A stretch of DNA of 64,000 nt. Origin: Methanosphaera sp. WGK6 (GTDB lineage: Archaea; Methanobacteriota; Methanobacteria; Methanobacteriales; Methanobacteriaceae). The DNA is taken from positions 1 to 64,000 of the forward strand of contig NZ_JRWK01000008.1 of the NCBI RefSeq assembly GCF_001729965.1, written 5' to 3'. Positions 31,212 to 38,582 of the stretch are shown piece by piece; positions within the stretch are counted from its first letter, which is position 1, and every line of letters starts with the position of its first letter. Position numbers and translations under genes: made by a program. Under the pieces are notes generated by a model. It did no database searches and was not told where the DNA came from. It worked only from the letters and a program-made list of their open reading frames with translations.

Positions 31212-31787
31212 TTATTCTTCTGATAATTCTTCAATACATTCTGAACATAAATATTGTCCATCATTATCTTCTAATTCTCCATAAACACCACATTTTTCAC
31301 ATACACCCTCATCTAAACTTTCATCACTTGTTTTGTATTGTTTATCTTCTGAGAATGATTCTTCAAGAATATTTTCTTCGACGAATAATTCAATTAATTC
31401 AGGAGATACTCTTACAATATCTGTTAAGGTGAGTAATCCTTTTAAATCATTGTTATCATCAATTACTAAAACTACTTTACAATTATTTTTAATCATTACT
31501 GATGATGCTTCTACCAATGAAGTACTAGGATTTATTTCTACAAACTTATCCATAACCATGTCTGCAGTTATATCTTGTGGAGATATGTTTTTAGATACAA
31601 CTTTTGAAATAATATTATTACTTGTAACTATTCCTTCTACACATTCATCTTCTATAACCACGGAACTAATGTCATTCTTAGTCATTATAGTTGCTATATC
31701 CGATATTTTTGTATCACTTGTAGCTGTTATGACATTGTATGTCATTGCATCTTTAATACCAATATTATTTTTTGTTTTTAATTCCAT
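31212..31787 (-). CDS. Two-CBS-domain protein with C-terminal zinc ribbon
   Basis: One Bateman pair (IKDAMTYNVIT... and VMDKFVEINPS...) is followed by a charged linker and a zinc-ribbon-like ending with CEKCGVYGEL and LCSECIEEL (two CxxC pairs about 17 apart). The ATG at 31787 lies after GGAGTGAT; a GTG in that site is a less likely start. The zinc ribbon suggests contact with nucleic acid or a protein partner. The third gene in the CBS row, transcribed first. Confidence 0.85.
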   Translation of the reverse strand: MELKTKNNIGIKDAMTYNVITATSDTKISDIATIMTKNDISSVVIEDECVEGIVTSNNIISKVVSKNISPQDITADMVMDKFVEINPSTSLVEASSVMIKNNCKVVLVIDDNNDLKGLLTLTDIVRVSPELIELFVEENILEESFSEDKQYKTSDESLDEGVCEKCGVYGELEDNDGQYLCSECIEELSEE

Positions 31788-31796
31788 GTTTATCAC

Positions 31797-32148
31797 TCCG
31801 GGTTATTAAAAAAATAATAACATAATTAATAATTTAATTCTTATTATATAATATTTTTTATTCAATTTTCTAATATTATAACAATAAAATAGTAAATTTT
31901 CATAAATGAATAATTATCTTAAGAAAATATGGAAAAATATTCTTCAAAAAGTAAAAAGAATAAATAGTATAACTTACAAATATTAGATTAATAAAACTCT
32001 TTTTAGAATAACTTTTATTAGAAAAGTAATTAAATTACTCTATTTATCATTAAATGAAGATTATAAAAATTATTTAAAAAAAATAATTGAAGAATAAGTT
32101 AATTTATTTAAATTTATAAAAATAGTAAATGATAAAATTATTATTATT
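31797..32148. other. AT-rich gap between CBS gene and queE, no gene seen
   Basis: Low-complexity sequence. A 26-codon frame on the + strand starts at about 31906 but has no ribosome site. Promoter of the CBS group probably lies near 31840 on the - strand. Confidence 0.3.
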
Positions 32149-32844
32149 TTATTCTACACCAAGATACTTGTGTATTTGTGGAATTACAGATACATTATAT
32201 TGTGTTCCTATTAATTCTGATATTTTAAAGAGATTTTCTTTACTATTCCATAATGACATGGGACTTACTGGTTGAATTATAATTTCAATATCATTGGATG
32301 TTATTGTTTTTAGATCACCAAGTAGTTTATTCATGATATTGAGTGGTGTGGTTGGTGAGATAACTATTTTGATATAGTATTTTTGATTTTTTGATTCCAT
32401 TACTTTTATTGTTTCTAGTTCTTGTTGATATATTTGCTTCCATTCATCCTGTGAATTAAAATGTTCAGGTAATTTTATATCCATAGATACTATGTCAATT
32501 ACATCAGTTAGTAATTTCATATTATCAGGTAATGTAGCATTTGTTTCAAGCATTGCTTTGTAGGGATATTTTTTTAGAAAATCATGAATGTATTTTGAGT
32601 GTAGAAGTGGTTCTCCACCAGTTATTTCTAGTGAATCAAAGTCAGGCGTCATTAATTCCTGTATTTTGTTATTTAGTTCTTCGAAGGAGTACTCTTTTCC
32701 TAAATCTGTTGTTTTACTGTTTTCTGTATCACAGTATACACAGTTTATATTACATCCAGAGAACCTTATGAATATTTGACGTTTACCTATAAGTAGTCCT
32801 TCTCCTTGAATACTTGAGAATATCTCTATTATTTTAGAAGTGAT
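32149..32844 (-). CDS. queE: 7-carboxy-7-deazaguanine synthase (radical SAM), start codon unclear
   Basis: Makes 7-carboxy-7-deazaguanine from 6-carboxy-tetrahydropterin, the precursor of archaeosine in tRNA. The ATG at 32652 is internal. Upstream of it the frame encodes SKIIEIFSSIQGEGLLIGK, FIRFSGC and the radical SAM cluster motif NCVYCD (cysteines in CNINCVYC), then SFEELNNKIQEL and, after the ATG, SLEITGGEPLLH. No ATG, GTG or TTG lies between the queD stop and these residues. GGGAGG is 12-7 bases before an ATC at 32842-32844, and an ATA is at 32848-32850. I use the ATC. The N-terminus needs checking. Confidence 0.75.
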   Translation of the reverse strand: MTSKIIEIFSSIQGEGLLIGKRQIFIRFSGCNINCVYCDTENSKTTDLGKEYSFEELNNKIQELMTPDFDSLEITGGEPLLHSKYIHDFLKKYPYKAMLETNATLPDNMKLLTDVIDIVSMDIKLPEHFNSQDEWKQIYQQELETIKVMESKNQKYYIKIVISPTTPLNIMNKLLGDLKTITSNDIEIIIQPVSPMSLWNSKENLFKISELIGTQYNVSVIPQIHKYLGVE

Positions 32845-32862
32845 GGTTATATACCTCCCTAC

Positions 32863-33348
32863 TTAGTTTAATTTTTTATGATAGGATGCACCTTGACCTA
32901 TTCCTTCATTAACTTGTAATTCTATGTATTCAAGAGTTGTTGTATCTTCTAGTTCATCAACTATTGCTTCTGTTATATATTCAGATAGACATTCTGCAGT
33001 TGTAGCTACTACTGGTAATAATACTACATCTGAACGTGGTAGTTTATATTCTAAATCACCAAGTACTTTGAATTCTACTGTTTTATCATCTTCATATGTT
33101 ATTTCAAGGTCTGGACTATTTACAGGTATTAATACTCTATGATCTAATTGTTTACATATTTTCCTAGTAATTCCTTTTAATATTTTAAAGTCTATTACAA
33201 AGCCAAATTGTCCTGATTTTTCACCACTTATTTCCACATCCACTATGTAACTATGTCCATGTATTTTTCCACATGACTCATGTCCTATTACCATGTGCGC
33301 TGCTGAAAATCTTAAATTTGTATGAATTCCATCTAAATTTACTTTCAT
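32863..33348 (-). CDS. queD: 6-carboxy-tetrahydropterin synthase-family protein
   Basis: PTPS fold. The zinc histidines are seen in FSAAHMV and KIHGHSYIVDVEI, and later QLDHRVLIP and TAECLSEYI match family blocks. In archaea the enzyme converts dihydroneopterin triphosphate to the substrate of QueE, and queE follows directly, which supports that role. 161 residues is normal. ATG follows GGGGAAATA. Part of a leftward queE-queD-DUF366 run. Confidence 0.88.
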   Translation of the reverse strand: MKVNLDGIHTNLRFSAAHMVIGHESCGKIHGHSYIVDVEISGEKSGQFGFVIDFKILKGITRKICKQLDHRVLIPVNSPDLEITYEDDKTVEFKVLGDLEYKLPRSDVVLLPVVATTAECLSEYITEAIVDELEDTTTLEYIELQVNEGIGQGASYHKKLN

Positions 33349-33360
33349 TATTTATTTCCC

Positions 33361-33927
33361 CTAAAATACTTTTGTTTTTACTATATCTTTTTCTATGGTT
33401 TCTATAGTTTCAATATATGTTTTTGCAATTGAATCTTGTAATTGATGTATTTGTTCTATTGTCATTCCATTATCTTCTAGTGCTGATGTTTCTACATCAC
33501 CAGGTGTTCCATCTACTGTGATATTTAATGCAAAATGCATTTTCATTGAACTTATTGATGCTGTTGCTATAGATACTGATAGTTTTTTATTGTTTATGAA
33601 TATGTCATCCCCATCTTGTGTTGTATTAATACCATAATCTAATAATTTATCTCTTGTTATCATGACCAACATTCTTTGTCTGTGGTATGCTAATCTTAAA
33701 CTTCCTGGTTGTTCATCAAAATGTTCTACTATGAAATTTAGCATCATATTCCCTTTAATATCTAAACCTACATCTTCATAGTCTATCAGGTTTTTTCCAA
33801 GTATATTCATTGGCCCTAACCATGAAACTATTGTTGAATCTTTCACTCCAAATTCTTGGAAAGCCCATGAAGGATTTATTTGACTTCCATCATATTCATT
33901 TCCATCTTCCCATTTTAAGTATTGCAT
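33361..33927 (-). CDS. DUF366 family protein
   Basis: The start KWEDGNEYDGSQINPSWAF (YDGSQI motif) and the length of 188 match DUF366, an archaeal family without assigned function. It has no membrane helix, and the body looks like a compact alpha/beta enzyme. It begins 12 bases upstream of queD and is probably cotranscribed, suggesting a link to 7-deazaguanine or tRNA modification; that is inference. Confidence 0.75.
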   Translation of the reverse strand: MQYLKWEDGNEYDGSQINPSWAFQEFGVKDSTIVSWLGPMNILGKNLIDYEDVGLDIKGNMMLNFIVEHFDEQPGSLRLAYHRQRMLVMITRDKLLDYGINTTQDGDDIFINNKKLSVSIATASISSMKMHFALNITVDGTPGDVETSALEDNGMTIEQIHQLQDSIAKTYIETIETIEKDIVKTKVF

Positions 33928-33946
33928 TTTTAATCACTCCAAATTA

Positions 33947-35197
33947 TTATTTAGGTAAATTACCAAAGTTAAATAAGGTAATTTCTTCTAGAATATCATT
34001 TTTATCTATAATATTTTTTGTATCAAATATTATTGGTTGTTTCATATTTTCTTTTAATTTATTGAAATCGAGTTCTTTGAATTCATCATGATTAGTTAGA
34101 ATTAATAGTAGTGATGAATCTTGTATTGCTTCTTCAAAGCTTAGATTTGTAAATTTAATATGTGGATCATATATCTTTAAATCAAAATCTTTTTCTAGGC
34201 CTCTTATTATATCATAGGATGGACTTTCTCTGTCATCATCTGAATTTCCCTTATATGCTAAACCAAATATGGATATTATGTGTTTATTTTCTTTATAATC
34301 ATTTAATATATTTTTCACATTTTTAACTACAAAGTCAGGCATACTTTTATTAGTATCACGAGCCATCTTTATTATTTTAGCTTCTTCTTGTGCTAATGAA
34401 TATACAAAGTAGGGATCTATAGCTATACAATGTCCACCCACTCCAGGTCCTGGTGAGAGTATATTAACTCTTGGATGTTTATTTGCTATTTCAATTACTT
34501 CTAATACATTAATATCTAACTTAGCACCTATTTTAACCAATTCATTAGCCAGCGCTATGTTCACATCCCGATATGTGTTTTCCATACACTTAGATAACTC
34601 AGCTATTTTTGCTTCTGTTTCTATAATTTCTCCTTCAACAAAGATTTTATATACTTCAGTAGCTTTTCTAGTACATTGAGGAGTTATTCCACCTATAATT
34701 CTACTATTATGAACTAATTCTTCTAAAATATTTCCAGGTAATACTCTTTCAGGACAATGAGCTAGATATAAATCTTCACCAATAACATATCCTTCTTTTT
34801 CAAAGAGTGGTTTAATTACAGTTTCTGTAGATAATGGTGCAATAGTTGATTCAATTATAATTATATCTTCTTTTTTTATGTAGGGTATTATTGATTCACA
34901 TGCACTTATAACATGTTTTAAATCACATTCAAAACTATTTTCCTTAAAAGGTGTAGGTACTGTTATTATATAAACATTAGATTCTTCAGGGTGTGTTTTT
35001 ACCATATATGTTCCATTTTCTAGGCATGTTTTTAGAATTTCTTTAATTTTTGGTTCTTCAATAGTTATATTTCCTTTATTTAAATTTGAAACTATTGTTT
35101 CATTTATATCTACACCTATTACTTGACAATTATTTTTTGCAAATAATACTGCGGTAGGTATTCCAATATAACCTTGACCTATAACACAGATTTTCAT
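33947..35197 (-). CDS. wecC: UDP-N-acetyl-D-mannosaminuronate dehydrogenase-like nucleotide-sugar dehydrogenase
   Basis: NAD-dependent four-electron oxidation of a UDP-sugar to its uronate. The NAD loop is at the start (VIGQGYIGIPTAVLF), ESTIAPLST follows, the central dimer domain has ENTYRDVNIALANEL, and the catalytic Cys is in GPGVGGHCIAIDPYF. The C-terminal domain GLAYKGNSDDDRESPS is complete. 416 residues is typical. Such enzymes feed surface glycans or pseudomurein-associated polymers. The exact sugar is not resolved. Confidence 0.88.
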   Translation of the reverse strand: MKICVIGQGYIGIPTAVLFAKNNCQVIGVDINETIVSNLNKGNITIEEPKIKEILKTCLENGTYMVKTHPEESNVYIITVPTPFKENSFECDLKHVISACESIIPYIKKEDIIIIESTIAPLSTETVIKPLFEKEGYVIGEDLYLAHCPERVLPGNILEELVHNSRIIGGITPQCTRKATEVYKIFVEGEIIETEAKIAELSKCMENTYRDVNIALANELVKIGAKLDINVLEVIEIANKHPRVNILSPGPGVGGHCIAIDPYFVYSLAQEEAKIIKMARDTNKSMPDFVVKNVKNILNDYKENKHIISIFGLAYKGNSDDDRESPSYDIIRGLEKDFDLKIYDPHIKFTNLSFEEAIQDSSLLLILTNHDEFKELDFNKLKENMKQPIIFDTKNIIDKNDILEEITLFNFGNLPK

Positions 35198-35442
35198 TAT
35201 TCTACCCTTTAATGCATTTCTTTATGATACTAGAATTAAAAATTTAAAAAAAAGAATACCTATATAACAAATACTAGAAAAATCAGTATAAATCATTTTA
35301 TTAAAAGAAAAAATTATTTTAATAAGTTTGATTTGAAATTAAGAAGTATATACTTTATTTAAATGATTAATTATTAATATATTATATGAATTTCATATAA
35401 TATAAAACCATGTGATTAAATTAAAACCATAATAAGAGCTCT
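35198..35442. other. Divergent AT-rich gap, no gene seen
   Basis: Lies between the divergently transcribed wecC and the gene at 35508. A TATATTAT-like stretch near 35377-35400 may contain promoter elements. No coding potential is visible. Confidence 0.3.
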
Positions 35443-35500
35443 TAACCTATTAATATTATTTTATTCATAAACAGTAATAGATAAAATAAATAATAGGTTA
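35443..35500 (+). promoter_or_regulatory. Inverted repeat whose right arm covers a ribosome binding site
   Basis: TAACCTATTA (35443-35452) and TAATAGGTTA (35491-35500) are perfect 10-base inverted repeats with 38 bases between. The right arm contains AGGT, the only ribosome-site-like sequence seven bases before the ATG at 35508, so folding would hide it. Confidence 0.4.
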
Positions 35501-35507
35501 TTTAGAT

Positions 35508-36638
35508 ATGATAGTTCAGCCAAGGGATTATATAGAAACAAAAGATCATTTATTTTTTGCAGTAAATACTTATACTCATCCTGAAAATGCATATATTGCC
35601 TTTTTAAGATATGTTCCATGTGATGAGGGAGATCGTGAAATTAATGGTATTAAGTATAAAAAAGTAGATAGTATTGAAGCATATGAATATCTTAGAAAAA
35701 ATCATCCTAACTACTTATTTACATGGAATATTGAAAATAAGAAAATGATGGGTGTTCCAAGAGAAGATATTTTAGAAATTAGAAGTCCTATTACTAGATT
35801 AAATGAAATTATTAATAGTAAAACCACAGATGAATATTATAGAAAAGTTTCATTACTTGCAAATACATTTCATGAAGAGGCTGGAATTAGTTATGAGGAC
35901 ATGGGAATTACAGGATCTACTTTACTACATCTTCAAAAACCTACAGAATCAGATATTGATTTTATTATCTATGGACTAGAAAATCATAAAAAAGCTATTA
36001 CATTATATGGTAAATTAAAAAATGATGAAAATAGTGTTCTTGATAAAATAGATGATGAATACTGGAATCAAATTTATAAAAAAAGAATTAAAGATAATTC
36101 TTTAACATTAGATGAATATAAATGGTATGAGAATAGACGAAACAATAGAGGTCTTATTCAAGATACATTATTTGATATTACATTGACTTTGAAACCAGAA
36201 GAAGTAATTTCTGAAGAAATTATTAATATAAAACAAGAAGGTCGAATGAAAATTAAGTGTAAAATTAGTGATGATAGTCAATCATATAATGTTCCAGCTA
36301 CATATATTATAGAAGATGTTGAAGTTTTAGAAGGACCTATTGTAAATATTGAAAAAATATTATCATATACCCATACTTATACAGGAATTGTACAAAATAA
36401 TGAGAGAGTTATTGCATCTGGTATGTGTGAAAAAATAATTACTAAAGACTATGAAAATCCTAAATATAATTTAATTATAGGAACAACACGCGAATCATTA
36501 AATGAATATATAAAGTTAGAAAAAAATCCAATAAAAAAAAATAAGATGATGAATATTGATTATAATACTTCATTAACACGGTCAATATCAAATTTAGCAG
36601 TATTTGCTACAGTCATTACAGCCATGACTCCTGCTTGA
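35508..36638 (+). CDS. Predicted archaeal nucleotidyltransferase-like protein
   Basis: An N-terminal region (about 1-110: DYIETKDHLFFAVNTYTHPENAYIAFLRY) precedes a DNA-polymerase-beta-like nucleotidyltransferase motif, GITGSTLLHLQKPTESDIDFIIYG, where GS and the D-x-D are the nucleotide and metal site. A second acidic region (FDITLTL) may give the third aspartate. The last part (ILSYTHTYTGIVQNNERVIASG) is a beta-rich domain. This looks like an archaeal family of predicted nucleotidyltransferases, substrate unknown. Its last 26 codons overlap the 3' end of the opposite gene. Confidence 0.7.
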   Translation: MIVQPRDYIETKDHLFFAVNTYTHPENAYIAFLRYVPCDEGDREINGIKYKKVDSIEAYEYLRKNHPNYLFTWNIENKKMMGVPREDILEIRSPITRLNEIINSKTTDEYYRKVSLLANTFHEEAGISYEDMGITGSTLLHLQKPTESDIDFIIYGLENHKKAITLYGKLKNDENSVLDKIDDEYWNQIYKKRIKDNSLTLDEYKWYENRRNNRGLIQDTLFDITLTLKPEEVISEEIINIKQEGRMKIKCKISDDSQSYNVPATYIIEDVEVLEGPIVNIEKILSYTHTYTGIVQNNERVIASGMCEKIITKDYENPKYNLIIGTTRESLNEYIKLEKNPIKKNKMMNIDYNTSLTRSISNLAVFATVITAMTPA

Positions 36639-37213
36639 ACTGGATCAGTTACTACCAAATCAGCATGATCCCTTACAGAACCAACCATATTTAAACTAAT
36701 AACTTTAATTCCACTCTTTTTTACTTCATCAATTGCATTAACAATAGATCCACCCATTAATGAGCCTGCAAGTACTAGTACACCAACACGAGATAATGAA
36801 CATACTGCACGTACTGCTTCTTCTAATTTTTGTTCCCCCGCTAAAGGTAAAGTATCTACACTAATTCGTTCCCCTCTAATATTATGACGGTCTGCTTCTG
36901 TAATTGCACCAAGTGCTACTTGAGATACCTGTGCTCCACCACCAATAATTATAATTCTTTTACCCCATACTTTATCCATTGACGCAGATAATTCAACATT
37001 TACCACTTCAGGAAATGATTCAAGTCCTGTGATGAGTTCATTCATATCTTTAACATGATCCAATTCAAGATATGTAGATGCATATCCTTTAGATTCAACA
37101 TGCATGTATGTATAAACTATATTAATCTTCTTTTTTGCAATATAATCAGATAATTTTTTTAGAACTCCTGGTTTATCTAACATATACAGTGTTATTGCAT
37201 CTACCATTACCAT
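36560..37213 (-). CDS. ACT-domain protein with C-terminal DUF5612-like domain
   Basis: The N-terminal ACT domain (about 1-75) has MLDKPGVLKKLSDYIAKKKINI, then a domain of about 140 residues with KRIIIIGGGAQVSQVALGAITEADRHNIRGERISVDTLPL. The domain resembles that of a methanogen family annotated as DUF5612. ACT domains bind amino acids, so a regulatory role in amino-acid metabolism is plausible. Start 37213 or the ATG six bases later are equally good. It overlaps the opposite gene by 79 bases at its 3' end. Confidence 0.75.
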   Translation of the reverse strand: MVMVDAITLYMLDKPGVLKKLSDYIAKKKINIVYTYMHVESKGYASTYLELDHVKDMNELITGLESFPEVVNVELSASMDKVWGKRIIIIGGGAQVSQVALGAITEADRHNIRGERISVDTLPLAGEQKLEEAVRAVCSLSRVGVLVLAGSLMGGSIVNAIDEVKKSGIKVISLNMVGSVRDHADLVVTDPVQAGVMAVMTVANTAKFDIDRVNEVL

Positions 37214-37843
37214 TACCTACCTTTATTTATCAAATAATTTATTAATTTTACTAATATAATAGTTTGTACTAACTAGTAAAAAAGTATTTTTAATTATAAT
37301 TGCTGTTTTAGTTTCTTATAATATGAAAGAATATATTTAGATTAATTCAAATAAATAAAAAATTATTTAAAAAAATAAAGTAATATTTATATAGTATGAT
37401 TATAAAATAAATGTAATAGTGGAAAAATAAGATAAAATTAAATTCCACAATAAATGCATATATTCTAAAAAAAGGGTATTGTAATAAAAACATAGAAATT
37501 TAAATTTTAACCCCTAAATAAATTTAAATAAAGAAAATGTAATATCCATAATATTCATTTCATCATTAATCATGTAATTATACTCTTTAACTGATACAAT
37601 ACCCTTAAATATCCCATAAGATATGTATTAAAATGACAATAATTTCCTAAATAATAAACACATCCTTTTTATTCTTTTTAGGAAAAAAACTCTTTTTGAA
37701 GAAAATTAATTTTAATATATTAAAAAGAAGATTATATTTTTTTAGTTAATAAAATTGAGAAAAATTAGCTATTTTTTTAAATACTTAATTAAAAAGTAAA
37801 AATAAAATTTATTTTAAATTAAAAATGAATAGAAAGTATATAC
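37214..37843. other. 630-base gap with a long-range inverted repeat
   Basis: No protein gene seen. AAGGGTATTGTA (37472-37483) and TACAATACCCTT (37595-37606) are perfect 12-base inverted repeats about 110 bases apart. GTGGAA (about 37419-37424) and TTCCAC (37443-37448) lie to the left of the first arm. Such GC-bearing paired stretches are rare in the surrounding A/T background, so a small structured RNA is possible. Confidence 0.35.
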
Positions 37844-38056
37844 TTAATTTCCCATACGTAATTTACTTGCCATTCTTCCAAAGAATCCTTGTTCTTCTTC
37901 TTTTTTAACTTTTTTAGGAATACTTGAACGTGGTAATCTTACTTCATAACCACAATTTGGACAAAATACATTATCTCCACCACAACCACAGTTGCAGTCT
38001 ATTAGTTCTTCTTTTGTTTCATCAAATTCAAATCCACATAATTTACATTTAATCAT
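37844..38056 (-). CDS. Small Cys-rich zinc-ribbon protein (feo-linked), paralogue 1
   Basis: 70 residues. Zinc-knuckle pairs CKLC (4,7) and CPNC (32,35) bracket a Cys-rich insert CNCGC (21,23,25). A basic tail ends with FFGRMASKLRMGN. It is a paralogue of the gene at 38194 and lies in the same direction downstream of feoB. The ribosome site AGGAGAAGATAATT precedes the ATG. The cysteine layout suggests a metal-binding or metal-sensing small protein; I do not recognise a named family. Confidence 0.72.
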   Translation of the reverse strand: MIKCKLCGFEFDETKEELIDCNCGCGGDNVFCPNCGYEVRLPRSSIPKKVKKEEEQGFFGRMASKLRMGN

Positions 38057-38193
38057 AATTATCTTCTCCTATAACATTTATTATTTTTTTACAATATTTT
38101 TAGTCTTACCTTAATTTATATAATTAAAGTTTATGTTATAAATAGTTATTGAAAAATAAGTTAAACAGAATAAAATAAAATTTATAAAAAAAG

Positions 38194-38412
38194 TTAATTT
38201 TCAGATTTAAGTGAATTTATAATTCGTGTTAACAGGGATTTTTGTTGATCTTCTGTTAAATCTTTTCTAAGTTCTTTTGGTATATGCATATCATGTCCAC
38301 AATTAGGACATCGTACATTTTCACCATTACACCCACCGAATGCACAGTTACATCCACATGGTTTTACTTTTGTTTCATCAAATTTACATCCACATAACAT
38401 ACATTGCATCAA
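38194..38412 (-). CDS. Small Cys-rich zinc-ribbon protein (feo-linked), paralogue 2
   Basis: 72 residues. CMLC at 4-7, an additional C9, CGCNC at 19-23, C28 and the closing CPNC at 35-38. About half of the aligned residues match paralogue 1 (CxLCGxxFDETK, ENVRCPNCG). The C-terminal helix DQQKSLLTRIINSLKSEN is amphipathic. GGAGGAAT precedes the ATG. Being the next genes after feoB, the two may be part of the iron-uptake unit. Confidence 0.72.
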   Translation of the reverse strand: MMQCMLCGCKFDETKVKPCGCNCAFGGCNGENVRCPNCGHDMHIPKELRKDLTEDQQKSLLTRIINSLKSEN

Positions 38413-38493
38413 TTTTTATTCCTCCATAATAATTAATACTAATATATTATAATAGTATAAAAGTTTTTCTTAAATTAATTGTTGAAAATTTTT

Positions 38494-38535
38494 TTATTTT
38501 TTGGATTTATTCTTAGTTCTTATTCCAATAATCAC
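38494..38535 (-). CDS. Possible 13-residue micro-ORF with a perfect ribosome site
   Basis: AAGGAGGTG (38542-38550) is the strongest ribosome site in this part, six bases ahead of a GTG that opens a 13-codon frame (MIIGIRTKNKSKK). It lies 47 bases after the feoB stop. The MIIGI start is like the N-terminus of the FeoB-associated Cys-rich membrane proteins, so this may be a truncated relic of one. Low confidence as a gene. Confidence 0.3.
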   Translation of the reverse strand: MIIGIRTKNKSKK

Positions 38536-38582
38536 AAGAAACACCTCCTTAAAAAATAATAAAAAAAAAGTATTATTAGGAA

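Noticed and set aside
31906-31987. A 26-codon + strand frame in the gap before queE
   Set aside because: No ribosome site and an amino-acid make-up expected of random A/T sequence.
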